Assembly (NCBI GenBank): GCA_021832345.1
Contig: JAKBKY010000003.1
Coordinates: forward strand, 124,001 to 188,000
Direction: 5' to 3'
DNA: 64,000 bases
From: a bacterium
GTDB taxonomy: Bacteria; Vulcanimicrobiota; Vulcanimicrobiia; Vulcanimicrobiales; Vulcanimicrobiaceae
Shown here piece after piece: positions 26,121 to 33,941 of the stretch. Every line of letters begins with the position of its first letter. The stretch's first letter is position 1. Made by a program: the position numbers and the translations under genes. The notes under the pieces were generated by a model. It saw only the letters and a list, made by a program, of their open reading frames with translations. It did not search any database and was not told where the DNA came from.

Positions 26121-26908
26121 CAGATGAGTTTCTTCTCTTTCAGAAAATCAAAGATGATCTTTGCACCGGTGGGACCATCGGCGGCTTCGACAACCCGGGC
26201 GCTGCCGCGAGCGGGCGGAGGCGCAATCGCGAGCAGCTCGGTTTTCGCCCCATCACTGCCGACCGCACGATCAAGGCCCAGATCTGCCGGCGCCATCGTC
26301 GCGATACTCTTTTTCTTGGCTCCCATGATGCCCTTGAGCGACGGATAGCGAGGCTCGCCGACCGCCATCGTCACGCTCACCAACGCCGGCAACGCGCCGC
26401 TGACGACCTGATAGCCGGAGTCGGTCTCGCGCTGAGCGTGCAGCTTGCCGTCGACGATCTCCAGGTGACGCGCATTGGTCAAGCCCGGGACGCCAAGGTA
26501 CTCGGCGAGCGCTCCAGGAACGCCTCCGGTGCTGCCGTCATCGGCGAGGCCGCCGCAGATGACCAGATCGAACCCGATTTTCTTGAGTCCTTGCGCCATA
26601 GCATACGCAGTCGCCCACGTATCGCTGCCCGCTAGACTCGCGTCGCTCAAGATCACCGCATCGTCAACGCCCATGGCCAACGCCTTACGCAATGTCTCTT
26701 TTGTGCTCTCCGGCACCATGCTGAACGCCGTTACCGTCGTGTCGCCGCCAAGGCGCTCCCTGAGCTGCAAGGCGGCCTCCAGCGCATATTCGTCATAGGG
26801 ATTGAGCACGGTTTCGACGCCGCTTCGAACCAATCGCATGCCGACGGGGTCGATGCGCTTTTCGGCATTGGGATCGGGAACGAGTTTGACTGTCACCACG
26901 ATCTTCAC
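26120..26908 (-). CDS. etfB: Electron transfer flavoprotein beta subunit
   Basis: AMP-binding partner of EtfA. I choose the GTG at 26908, which gives a normal 262-residue protein beginning Val-Lys-Ile-Val-Val-Thr-Val-Lys-Leu-Val-Pro-Asp. GGAGG stands 10 nt upstream. The frame is open to 27178, but those 90 extra residues have no family counterpart and overlap the divergent gene. Landmarks are TVLNPYDEYALEAALQLRE near residue 40, DLVICGGLADDGSTGGVPGALAEYLG near 120 and the AKKKSI segment near 210. It is the first gene of etfB-etfA-TPR. The 88-nt divergent region to 26997 should hold its promoter. Confidence 0.95.
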   Translation of the reverse strand: MKIVVTVKLVPDPNAEKRIDPVGMRLVRSGVETVLNPYDEYALEAALQLRERLGGDTTVTAFSMVPESTKETLRKALAMGVDDAVILSDASLAGSDTWATAYAMAQGLKKIGFDLVICGGLADDGSTGGVPGALAEYLGVPGLTNARHLEIVDGKLHAQRETDSGYQVVSGALPALVSVTMAVGEPRYPSLKGIMGAKKKSIATMAPADLGLDRAVGSDGAKTELLAIAPPPARGSARVVEAADGPTGAKIIFDFLKEKKLI

Positions 26909-26996
26909 GTGGGTATGACCTCCAGGAACGTACAAAACCCGGCGGGCGCCGGGAGAACATGCATCTCTTGGAGTAGGTAGTGCGGTTGACCTGCCG

Positions 26997-27872
26997 GTGA
27001 AAGATCTTCGCTCAAGATTCAAGACGCCAATCGCGCTGGTCCTCATCGCGACAATGTGGGTAGCAGGAGACTCCTCTGCGCGAGCTGCCGTGCGCCCGCC
27101 CACCCACGCGCCGCCGACGCCGGCCCCCTGTGGGACCAAGCATACAAACCTGTTGGCAGCGCTCGATCGCCCAACCATCGGCTATGCCACGTGCGCCGTC
27201 CGGCCGGGTGATATCGTCGGAGAGTTCGGCTACGATAACACCATCTCAACCGGCAGCCGATACGCCTTCGCAACCTACCCGCAAGGGTTCATTCGCTACG
27301 GTGTCGCGCGCCGATTTGAAGTCGATTTCATCGGTCCAGCCTATGGAGTCCGACATCTCGCCAACGGTTCCATCCAACGCGGATTCTTCGATTCCGGCCT
27401 CGGATTCAAACTGCAATCACGCCCCGTCGGCCGGGCGCTCTTTGCAATCGACGGACTGCTGACGTTCCCGACCGGCGCGTCGGCGTTTACCATCGGTGCC
27501 CCGACCGAGACGGTGAACCTCGATGCATCCTACGCCTTGAGCAACACGACCGGCATCGCAGAGACGCTGGGCTTCACCTCGGCCAGCGGCACGCGCTTAA
27601 GCAGCACACACGTAGACGCTAGCGTAGCGCGTTATACGGCGTTTCTCCCCTCGGCGGTGATCACGCAACTCCTGGGTGCGCGCACGCAACTCTACCTTGA
27701 AGCCTATGGGGCCACTCGTGTGCGCCCGAACGGGGGCTCGCGCTTCGCCATGGACGGCGGCGTACAGTACATGCTGACCCCACAGCTTGAGGTCGATGCC
27801 GAGCTAGGACGGACGGTGACGGAGCTTGGCCCGTCACACTACCTGGGATTCGGCTTCGGCATACGCGTGTAG
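26997..27872 (+). CDS. Exported outer-membrane beta-barrel-like protein
   Basis: A 291-residue protein with a signal peptide (residues 9-31, cleavage near ARAAV) and a Pro-rich linker. It then alternates short amphipathic strands and Gly turns: DIVGEFGYDNTISTG, GFIRYGVARRFEVDFIGP, FFDSGLGFKLQS, TQLYLEAYGATRV. The end is HYLGFGFGIRV. The pattern is that of a transporter-like or phenol-degradation-type outer-membrane barrel, though its last residue is Val rather than Phe. The start is a GTG. It is divergent from etfB. Its last 34 nt overlap the convergent ene-reductase gene. Confidence 0.7.
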   Translation: MKDLRSRFKTPIALVLIATMWVAGDSSARAAVRPPTHAPPTPAPCGTKHTNLLAALDRPTIGYATCAVRPGDIVGEFGYDNTISTGSRYAFATYPQGFIRYGVARRFEVDFIGPAYGVRHLANGSIQRGFFDSGLGFKLQSRPVGRALFAIDGLLTFPTGASAFTIGAPTETVNLDASYALSNTTGIAETLGFTSASGTRLSSTHVDASVARYTAFLPSAVITQLLGARTQLYLEAYGATRVRPNGGSRFAMDGGVQYMLTPQLEVDAELGRTVTELGPSHYLGFGFGIRV

Positions 27873-29017
27873 GCTCGCCGATACTGGGGCGGGCAGAACG
27901 CCTGCGCGCCGAGCGCATCGGCGGCATTCCACCCCCAGCGTGGATCGCGCAAGAACCCTCTGGCCAGCGCAACGAAATCCGCATCGCCGTCGGCCACGAT
28001 GCGTTCCGCGTGGAGGGGATCGACGATCAACCCCACCGCGATGGTCGCAATGCCCGTCGCCTCGCGCACCGCGCGGGAGAACCCGACTTGGTAGCCGGGC
28101 TCCGGCGTCAGCGTTTGGAGCGGCGAGAGCCCCCCGGAGGAGACGTCGACGAAGTCGCACCCACGCACGGCTAACTGCGAGGCAAGGACCACGGTCTCTT
28201 CGAGCGTCCAACCGCCTTCGACGTAATCCGTGGCGGAGACGCGGACCCCAAGCGGCTTCGTGCCGGGCCACGCACGACGCACCGCGTCGAAGAGTTCGAG
28301 TGGAAAGCGCATGCGGTTTTCCAGCGATCCGCCATACTCGTCGGTTCGCACGTTGGAGAGCGGAGAGAGAAACTGATGCGCCAGATACCCGTGAGCGAAG
28401 TGTAACTCCACCACATCGATTCCAAGGCGAGCGGCTCGACCGGCAGCGGCCACGAAATCGTCCCGTACCTTCTGCATCCCACGCGCATCCAGGGCAACGG
28501 GCGTGTGCCAGGTGTCGTCATACGGCAACGCCGACGGCGCAACGGTCTGCCACGTGCGGGCGTCGCCCACCGGGCCACCGCCCTCCCAGGGCGGCAGCGT
28601 CGCGCCCTTTCGCCCCGCGTGTGCCAGTTGGATGCCGATCTTTACCGGCGTATAGTCGCGCAGAAAACGAACGACGCGCGCGATCGCAATCTCGTTTTCG
28701 TCGTTGTAGAGCCCTAAGCAGTTCGGCGTAATGCGCCCTTCGGCCGATACGTGCGTCGCCTCGAAGAAGACCAATCCCGGGCCCCCAAGGGCCAGGTGCC
28801 CGAGGTTGACCACATGCCAGTCTCCGGCGCTGCCGGCGTGGGCAGAGTATTGGCACATGGGCGAAACCACGATGCGGTTGTCAAAGGCCACCGACCGCAA
28901 CGAGATCGGCGAAAAGAGTGTAGGGCTCACAACGGCTAGGAGACCACCAAGGACGTCCCGGGGTTGCGCTCCCCAGCGGAATGAACCACGCCTAGCAAAG
29001 TCAAACAGAGGCCCCAA
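27839..29017 (-). CDS. Old-yellow-enzyme family NADPH:flavin ene-reductase (YqjM/NamA-like)
   Basis: FMN-dependent reductase of activated C=C bonds. Residues from about 31 on match the YqjM class: SPISLRSVAFDNRIVVSPMCQYSA with the class-specific cysteine, LAHAGRKG with the substrate-binding His, and VELHFAHGYLAHQFLSP. RTDEYGGSLENRMRFPLE, phosphate-binding loops (SSGGLSP) and a C-terminal ARGFLRDPRWG follow. The first 28 residues (MGPLFDFARR...) look non-homologous, so the GTG at 28930 is a likely true start, giving about 363 residues. No strong ribosome site helps the choice. It is monocistronic and convergent with the barrel gene, overlapping it by 34 nt. Confidence 0.92.
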   Translation of the reverse strand: MGPLFDFARRGSFRWGAQPRDVLGGLLAVVSPTLFSPISLRSVAFDNRIVVSPMCQYSAHAGSAGDWHVVNLGHLALGGPGLVFFEATHVSAEGRITPNCLGLYNDENEIAIARVVRFLRDYTPVKIGIQLAHAGRKGATLPPWEGGGPVGDARTWQTVAPSALPYDDTWHTPVALDARGMQKVRDDFVAAAGRAARLGIDVVELHFAHGYLAHQFLSPLSNVRTDEYGGSLENRMRFPLELFDAVRRAWPGTKPLGVRVSATDYVEGGWTLEETVVLASQLAVRGCDFVDVSSGGLSPLQTLTPEPGYQVGFSRAVREATGIATIAVGLIVDPLHAERIVADGDADFVALARGFLRDPRWGWNAADALGAQAFCPPQYRRAYTRMPKPNPR

Positions 29018-29041
29018 ACCCGCAACCCACGAGGTACCTGC

Positions 29042-30973
29042 ATGAACCTACGTCGGCTCGGCTCGCTCCTGGTGACGTGCGCAAGCGCGCTCGTCCTGTT
29101 GGGCGCACCCGCCCTCGCCGCCGAGAACGCCTCGGCGACCTCGCTTTCGACGACAAACAACCCCATGACGGTCTTCCTCGATGCCCGCCTTGCGCCTCGC
29201 GGCATCATGGTCACCCATATGCGCATTCCCGTGCGGCCCGGGCCCTTTACCCTGGTCTATCCCAAATGGATTCCAGGCGAGCATGGGCCAACCGGACCGT
29301 TGAACGACCTCGCGCTCCTGCGCATCAGCGCGAAGGGCAAAGTCCTTCCCTGGCGGCGCGACAAGATCAACATGTATGCCTTCCACGTCAACGTTCCGCA
29401 AGGTGTCTCTCGCCTCCATGTGCGCTTCCACGTTCTCCTGAACGCCCCAGGCGACACGATGGCCGATGCCAACCTAGCCATCGTGAACTGGAACCGCGAC
29501 CTCCTCTATCAGAACGACACGAACTCGCACCAGGTCTTCGTCAACGCCGGCATCCTGCTGCCGCCCGGTTGGCAGTACGGCACGGCCCTGCCGATTGCAA
29601 AGAGCACCGGCAACCGCATCGACTTCTCGCAGACCACCTTGGCAACGCTGGTGGATTCGCCGCTGGACATGGGCCGCTATGCCCGGCATATCGTTCTCTG
29701 GAAACAAGGCGGCGCGTCACAAACGCTGGATGCATTTGCCGACGCTCCGCAGTATCTCGCCTTCCCGAAGAAGCTGATCGCCGAATACAAACACGTGGCG
29801 CCTGAGGCGATCGCCATGTACGGTGGACGCCACTGGATCCATTACCACTCGTTGCTCACGCTGAGTAATGCCATTGGTTTCCAAGGCATCGAACACCACT
29901 CATCCAGCGACGATCGAGCACCGGCGACCTTCATGACGAATCCACAATGGCAGTATGTTGCCGGCGATCTGCTCACGCACGAGTTCTCGCATTCCTGGAA
30001 CGGCAAGTATCGCCGCCCGGCAGATCTCACGACACCCAACTTCCAGGTTCCGATGCAGACCGATCTCCTCTGGGTGTACGAGGGCATGAATCAATACCTG
30101 GGCGACCTGATCTCGTTCCGCGCAGGCATACGCAAGCCATCTGCGTATCCGCAGTATCTGGCAACCTTGTATGCTGCGATGGATAATGAGCCCGGACGCT
30201 ATCGCACGCCGCTCATCGATCTCACCACTGCCGCCCCATACCTCTATCAAGTCCGCGGCGATTACCCGTCGCTGCGACGGACGGCAGGCGACTTCTACAC
30301 CGAGGGTGAGCTGATGTGGCTCGACGTCGATACGATCATCCGCGCCAAGACCGACGGGAAGAAGTCGCTCGACACCTTCCTTCACCTGTATGCCGGAGGA
30401 ACGTCCGCGCCAAACACCATCACCTATACGCGCGGCGACATCGAACACTTACTCAATGAAGTCGTCCCCTACCATTGGCATGCGTTCTTTCAAAAATACG
30501 TCTACTCGATCACCCAACACCCGCCCAATCCCATCACGCGTGCCGGCTGGAAGATCGTGTACACGAACAAGCCGAATCCGTTCATGTCGGCTGCGTCGGC
30601 ACTCAGCCATTCGATCCCGGCGTGGTATTCGCTCGGCGTACGGCTCTCCGGCGGCGGGACGATCTACGACGTTCGCCGCGGGTCGGCTGCCTGGAAAGCC
30701 GGCCTCGCGCCGCATATGACGATCGAAGCGATCAACGGGCAAACATTTAGCCCGGCAGTCTTCTCGTACATGATGAAGCAAGCCCAGAAAAAGCGTACGC
30801 CGATGACGTTGCTCATCCACCAGAACGGCTGGTTCAACACCTACGTCGTGAACTATACCGGCGGCATGCTCTACCCGCACTTGGTTCGCATCAAAGGCAA
30901 ACCCAACATGCTGGCCGCGATCATGAAGCCGCTCACGTGGACGCCAAAGAAGAGCAAATCGGCGAAGAAGTAG
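29042..30973 (+). CDS. M61-family metallopeptidase with PDZ domain
   Basis: A 643-residue exported peptidase related to glycyl aminopeptidase. A signal peptide spans residues 1-27 (ALAAE). An N-terminal beta domain follows, with the zinc motif in LLTHEFSHSWNGKYRRP near residue 315 and the third ligand region LLWVYEGMNQYLGD near 340. A PDZ-like domain near residues 525-610 (WYSLGVRLSGGGTIYDVRRGSAAWKAGL) probably binds substrate termini. It ends in a Lys-rich tail. The HExxH is HEFSH, which keeps both His and the Glu. It is likely periplasmic or secreted and has its own transcript with a short divergent promoter region of 24 nt. Confidence 0.93.
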   Translation: MNLRRLGSLLVTCASALVLLGAPALAAENASATSLSTTNNPMTVFLDARLAPRGIMVTHMRIPVRPGPFTLVYPKWIPGEHGPTGPLNDLALLRISAKGKVLPWRRDKINMYAFHVNVPQGVSRLHVRFHVLLNAPGDTMADANLAIVNWNRDLLYQNDTNSHQVFVNAGILLPPGWQYGTALPIAKSTGNRIDFSQTTLATLVDSPLDMGRYARHIVLWKQGGASQTLDAFADAPQYLAFPKKLIAEYKHVAPEAIAMYGGRHWIHYHSLLTLSNAIGFQGIEHHSSSDDRAPATFMTNPQWQYVAGDLLTHEFSHSWNGKYRRPADLTTPNFQVPMQTDLLWVYEGMNQYLGDLISFRAGIRKPSAYPQYLATLYAAMDNEPGRYRTPLIDLTTAAPYLYQVRGDYPSLRRTAGDFYTEGELMWLDVDTIIRAKTDGKKSLDTFLHLYAGGTSAPNTITYTRGDIEHLLNEVVPYHWHAFFQKYVYSITQHPPNPITRAGWKIVYTNKPNPFMSAASALSHSIPAWYSLGVRLSGGGTIYDVRRGSAAWKAGLAPHMTIEAINGQTFSPAVFSYMMKQAQKKRTPMTLLIHQNGWFNTYVVNYTGGMLYPHLVRIKGKPNMLAAIMKPLTWTPKKSKSAKK

Positions 30974-31061
30974 CGCGATCTGCGCGGCGGGGTAGCGAGA
31001 TGGGCCGCACACTGGTTGCGCGTCCCATCTCGTGCGTTCGCCGGTCCAGATGCGCCAGGTT

Positions 31062-31247
31062 CTAACCGTGCCAGCTCCTGAAGTTCCAAATGCCGAACAC
31101 CTGGAGCAACCACAAGATCACGGCGATAACCACGATGAAATTCAAGATCGATTTAATCGAAGATGCCATCGGCAAGAAGTTATTAATCATCCACAGCAAG
31201 ACGCCAACGATGATCAGAACGATGACGACGTGGATTAAAAGGGTCAT
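31062..31247 (-). CDS. Small two-helix membrane protein (Thivi_2564 family)
   Basis: 61 residues with two transmembrane segments, LIHVVIVLIIVGVLLWMI and ILNFIVVIAVILWLLQVFG, joined by a short polar loop. It ends FRSWHG. The composition and length match the Thivi_2564 family of small inner-membrane proteins of unknown role. A strong GAGGAGG ribosome site stands 9 nt before the ATG. It is monocistronic. Confidence 0.85.
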   Translation of the reverse strand: MTLLIHVVIVLIIVGVLLWMINNFLPMASSIKSILNFIVVIAVILWLLQVFGIWNFRSWHG

Positions 31248-31367
31248 ACGGATCGCCTCCTCGCAAAGCTGCGCGCTTCGCGCACTCTAGGAACTCTTTG
31301 CTTACCCGTTAAAGCCTCTTCACAATACAACCGGGACGGATGAAGGGGCCGGGAGCCGATTCCCAAA

Positions 31368-31387
31368 GGTTGCCGTCGACGGCAACC
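31368..31387. repeat. Perfect 20-bp palindrome
   Basis: GGTTGCCGTCGACGGCAACC is its own reverse complement. A related hairpin with the same GGTTGCC/GGCAACC arms occurs at 32235-32258. It lies in the 193-nt gap between two minus-strand membrane-protein genes. It may be an operator or a terminator-like stem; no T run follows on either strand. Confidence 0.7.
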
Positions 31388-31440
31388 GTCCGTGGATCCG
31401 CCTCATTCGGCGCTCCCCGGGCTGCGCTGCGTTCGCGAAC

Positions 31441-32010
31441 TCAATAGACTCCGGGGATTAAGCGCCGGGTACGCCGACAGTACGCTCGGTAACGGTCGCC
31501 CAGGGCATCCGCGAGCGCCGTCTCTTCTTCGTGGATGCGTATGAGGTAGAACAAGGGCAAGATGCCCATGATAGCGATGAGGCTGAGCCAGTTGCCCAGC
31601 GCAAGGCTGAAGCCCAGAAGGTCGATCAGCACGCCCAGATAGCTCGGATGGCGAACATGCCGGTACAGGCCCGTATCCATCAGTTGATGGCCCGCCAAGA
31701 TCGCCACGTTGGGCGTATGGAAGCGCCCCAACTGCCGGATGGCCGTCACCCGCACGGCGATGCCCACAGCCATGATGACCAACCCCACGACTTGCAGGGG
31801 CACGCCGGACGATATTCTTCCAAGCGTACTAAACATCAGGTTGGTGCCCACCAGGATCCCCGCCACTATCATGCCGCCGATCATGAGCGCCTGGGAATAG
31901 CGGTCGCGGTTCTCTACCTTGCTGGTCCTTCGACGGTAGGTAACAGCCCAATTATCGAAGGACAGCCAGACGAAGAGTGTCACTATCGCAACGTCGCGAA
32001 TGATCGACAT
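31441..32010 (-). CDS. Isoprenylcysteine carboxyl methyltransferase (ICMT/PEMT-like) family membrane protein
   Basis: A 189-residue protein with about five transmembrane helices. The C-terminal half carries the ICMT/PEMT signature: GLYRHVRHPSYLGVLIDLLGFSLALGNW, followed by RIHEEETALADALGDRYRAYCRRTRRLIPGVY. This region binds S-adenosylmethionine at the membrane face. Bacterial members methylate diverse lipophilic substrates or have no known target. The start ATG at 32010 gives a hydrophobic helix at residues 4-20. It is followed by a 193-nt gap with a perfect palindrome. The gene lies just outside the tRNA-Leu-associated mini-island. Confidence 0.88.
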   Translation of the reverse strand: MSIIRDVAIVTLFVWLSFDNWAVTYRRRTSKVENRDRYSQALMIGGMIVAGILVGTNLMFSTLGRISSGVPLQVVGLVIMAVGIAVRVTAIRQLGRFHTPNVAILAGHQLMDTGLYRHVRHPSYLGVLIDLLGFSLALGNWLSLIAIMGILPLFYLIRIHEEETALADALGDRYRAYCRRTRRLIPGVY

Positions 32011-32112
32011 CAGCGGTTTCTCCCGATATTCTTCACGCGATGAGCTTTTCGACTGCGCACTGTCGGCTTCCGGCCTTGCGCAAGCGATCCTTCCATGCGG
32101 CGCTCACACGGT

Positions 32113-32135
32113 CTTTCGTTCTGGGATGACCGGGA
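32113..32135. repeat. Partial copy of the tRNA-Leu 3' end (attachment-site-like)
   Basis: These 23 nt are identical to 32926-32948, which spans the 3' end of tRNA-Leu and 9 nt of its downstream flank. Similarity weakens over the next 10 nt. Two such direct repeats 813 bp apart, one inside a tRNA, are the usual footprint of site-specific integration. Confidence 0.75.
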
Positions 32136-32178
32136 GTCGAATCCGTTCCAAGAGGGTCGCCACTAGCCGCCGATGGTC

Positions 32179-32204
32179 AAAAAAGCCCGTCAAATAAGGG
32201 TTTT
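32179..32204 (-). terminator. Hairpin terminator after the toxin gene
   Basis: On the minus strand AAAACCC and GGGCTTTTTT flank a 9-nt loop, giving a short stem followed by a T run. It lies about 100 nt past the toxin stop and could also act on the other strand. Confidence 0.5.
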
Positions 32205-32234
32205 CCCGCTTTACTCGGTCGCCGATAGTCACCG

Positions 32235-32258
32235 ACGGTTGCCTTCGATGGCAACCGT
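32235..32258. repeat. Inverted repeat with GGTTGCC arms
   Basis: ACGGTTGCC and GGCAACCGT flank TTCGAT. The arms match the core of the palindrome at 31368-31387, and a further GGCAACC follows at 32261. It may be a shared regulatory or recombination site. Confidence 0.6.
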
Positions 32259-32301
32259 TTGGCAACCGCTGCTCGTGCGCCGGGAGCGTCGCCGGGCGCC
32301 A

Positions 32302-32505
32302 TTACGAGCGATAGGCTTCTTTGCGGTTGAGGATGCGCCGAACGACGATGCGGCCATCCTCGCGCCGATAGAGTACCCGCCAATTCCGAACGCGTAGCCG
32401 CCAGGTGGGAAGCCGATAGCCATGCAGCTTCTTCACATCGCCGACGCCGGTTTCGGCGATGGTTTGAAGGGCGCGCATGACGTCGCAAGCAGTAGCGGCA
32501 GGCAT
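32302..32505 (-). CDS. RelE/ParE-family toxin
   Basis: A small basic protein with the C-terminal RelE signature: KKLHGYRLPTWRLRVRNWRVLYRRE, then RIVVRRILNRKEAYRS. Such toxins cleave mRNA on ribosomes or poison gyrase. The ATG at 32505 used here removes the first beta strand. In-frame codons upstream (SLEPAARRDLARMP) restore it, and a CTG at 32553 would begin there, overlapping the antitoxin TGA as CTGA. No ATG, GTG or TTG lies between, so a CTG start is plausible. It forms a pair with the upstream antitoxin gene inside the tRNA-Leu mini-island. Confidence 0.8.
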   Translation of the reverse strand: MPAATACDVMRALQTIAETGVGDVKKLHGYRLPTWRLRVRNWRVLYRREDGRIVVRRILNRKEAYRS

Positions 32506-32549
32506 ACGTGCGAGGTCACGCCGCGCGGCGGGTTCGAGGGAAACGTCGC

Positions 32550-32789
32550 TCAGCGGCTCAATCCGAGTTCGCGGCGCATCTCATCGAGTGAGGTGCGCGA
32601 GCCATCGTCAAGTTCATCGGCCTCGCGGAGCGCCTCGATCTCGTCCGGCTCGGGCTCGACCTCGGGAGCGAGCAACTCCTGGATGGTCAGCCGGTCGTTG
32701 TTCTCGTAAGCAACGATGAGCTGCGCGACGGCATCGACCTCCCGTTCGGGAAGCCGGTCGATAAGCTCGCGGAGCGCGGCACGCGTCAT
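32550..32789 (-). CDS. Putative antitoxin of the RelE/ParE pair
   Basis: 79 residues from the ATG at 32789. The N-terminal helix RAALRELIDRLPEREVDAVAQLIVAYE is followed by a strongly acidic stretch, EVEPEPDEIEALREADELDD. The C-terminal LDEMRRELGL resembles the toxin-wrapping tail of many antitoxins. The frame is open to 32894, but that extension has no supporting features. No clear ribbon-helix-helix or HTH is visible, so its DNA-binding mode is unknown. It immediately precedes the toxin and overlaps its likely CTG start. Confidence 0.75.
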   Translation of the reverse strand: MTRAALRELIDRLPEREVDAVAQLIVAYENNDRLTIQELLAPEVEPEPDEIEALREADELDDGSRTSLDEMRRELGLSR

Positions 32790-32925
32790 GCGCCGATGAT
32801 ACACCATAGCGGGCGTTGGCGCCTCTGCTTGGCCCTCTGAGCCCGAATGAACTCGGCCCCGGCCACCTGTGATCGTCACGCGGGCGCTCTTCACATAAGG
32901 GCTTTTAAGGGCTTTCGTTTAAGAG

Positions 32926-32948
32926 CTTTCGTTCTGGGATGACCGGGA
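32926..32948. repeat. tRNA-Leu 3'-end direct repeat (attachment-site-like)
   Basis: This is the copy within and just beyond tRNA-Leu; its partner is at 32113-32135. The two bound an 813-bp stretch holding the toxin-antitoxin pair and no integrase. Confidence 0.75.
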
Positions 32949-33018
32949 CTCGAACCCGGACGCTCTTTCAAGCTGCAGATTTTAAGTCTGCTGTGTCTAC
33001 CGATTCCACCATCATCCC
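32935..33018 (-). tRNA. tRNA-Leu (TAA)
   Basis: An 84-nt class II tRNA. The acceptor is GGGATGA/TCATCCC with discriminator A, and no CCA is encoded. The anticodon stem GCAGA/TCTGC holds CTTAAAA, giving anticodon TAA. There is a long variable arm, and the T arm is CCGGG-TTCGAGT-CCCGG. Its 5' end overlaps the last 7 nt of the ppx gene, so it is probably processed from the acc-ppx transcript. Its 3' end is duplicated at 32113. Confidence 0.97.
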
Positions 33019-33941
33019 AAGGGGGTCTGGGGCCTTTCGACATGTGACGCCAGATATCCGAGGAGCAGGTCGGCCGTGCTGACGGTTGCGCTCTCGACCC
33101 CCGCGATGTCATAGAGACCCTCAAGCAGGAGCTGGCCCGCAGCTAGGATATCCGCGCGCTGCGGGTTCATGCCGGGCAGCTCTCGGCGCCGCTCGAGGGG
33201 TAGCTCAAGCAACTCCCGGCAACTGCGCTGCAGATCGCTGCGACGCAACGCCGCGCATACAAACGGCCTGCTCGCCCCACGCAGCAGGGCGATGGTACTC
33301 GTGGCGCTGCCGCCGACAAGCAGGAGCCGAGAGGCCTTCGGGGCCTGCCGCAGTGACGCGAGCGCCGTGCGGATACGCTCCTGCGCGCTGGCGAGCTGCT
33401 CTGGGGTGACAACACCGCTCAGACCGGCAACGGCCTCGGTCAAGCGCACAGCGCCGATCTCGCACGAGGCCAGCCACTGGGGGTTTCCCGGCCGTCCCAC
33501 CGCATATTCGGTGCTTCCGCCGCCCACATCCGCAACGGCGATTTCGCCTTCGTCCGGCGATACGCAGAGTGCGCTGGCGCCCAAGAACGAGTAGCGCGCC
33601 TCCGCCGCACCATCGAGAATTTCCATCGCAGCGCCGACGAGCGCGCTGCAACGAGCAGCAAACGCTTGCGCACCGGCGGCACGCCGTAGAGCGCTCGTAG
33701 CGATCAGGTAGCTCGCGGTCACGTGCAACGACGCCACCATCGCAGCATGCTCGACGAGCGCCGCATAGGTGGCCTCTTCGGCTTGCGGTTCCAACGAGCC
33801 GCGATCGCGCAACGCACGCCCGATGCGCGTGCCGATCGAGCCCGCGCGGCATACGCGCCATGCCCCGGACTCGTCGTGGTCGGCAACCAAGACGCGCGTC
33901 GAGTTGGTGCCGATCGAATAGATCGCGTAGCGTCCAATCAT
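33012..33941 (-). CDS. ppx: Exopolyphosphatase/pppGpp phosphohydrolase family protein
   Basis: A 309-residue Ppx/GppA-family protein with the actin-like ATPase fold. It degrades polyphosphate or converts pppGpp to ppGpp. The phosphate-1 motif is YSIGTNSTRVLVAD at residues 8-21. The phosphate-2 motif is VADVGGGSTEYAV near residue 140, and the adenosine motif is LLLVGGSATST near 205. The length equals the short two-domain Ppx form without the HD domain. The ATG overlaps the S1-domain gene's stop by 4 nt. The stop codon lies inside the tRNA-Leu gene. The neighbour order divIC-S1-ppx is common in Firmicutes and others. Confidence 0.94.
   Translation of the reverse strand: MIGRYAIYSIGTNSTRVLVADHDESGAWRVCRAGSIGTRIGRALRDRGSLEPQAEEATYAALVEHAAMVASLHVTASYLIATSALRRAAGAQAFAARCSALVGAAMEILDGAAEARYSFLGASALCVSPDEGEIAVADVGGGSTEYAVGRPGNPQWLASCEIGAVRLTEAVAGLSGVVTPEQLASAQERIRTALASLRQAPKASRLLLVGGSATSTIALLRGASRPFVCAALRRSDLQRSCRELLELPLERRRELPGMNPQRADILAAGQLLLEGLYDIAGVESATVSTADLLLGYLASHVERPQTPLG

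Noticed and set aside
26909-27178. 90-residue N-terminal extension of EtfB
   Set aside because: Not homologous to EtfB; a GTG with a GGAGG site precedes the conserved start.
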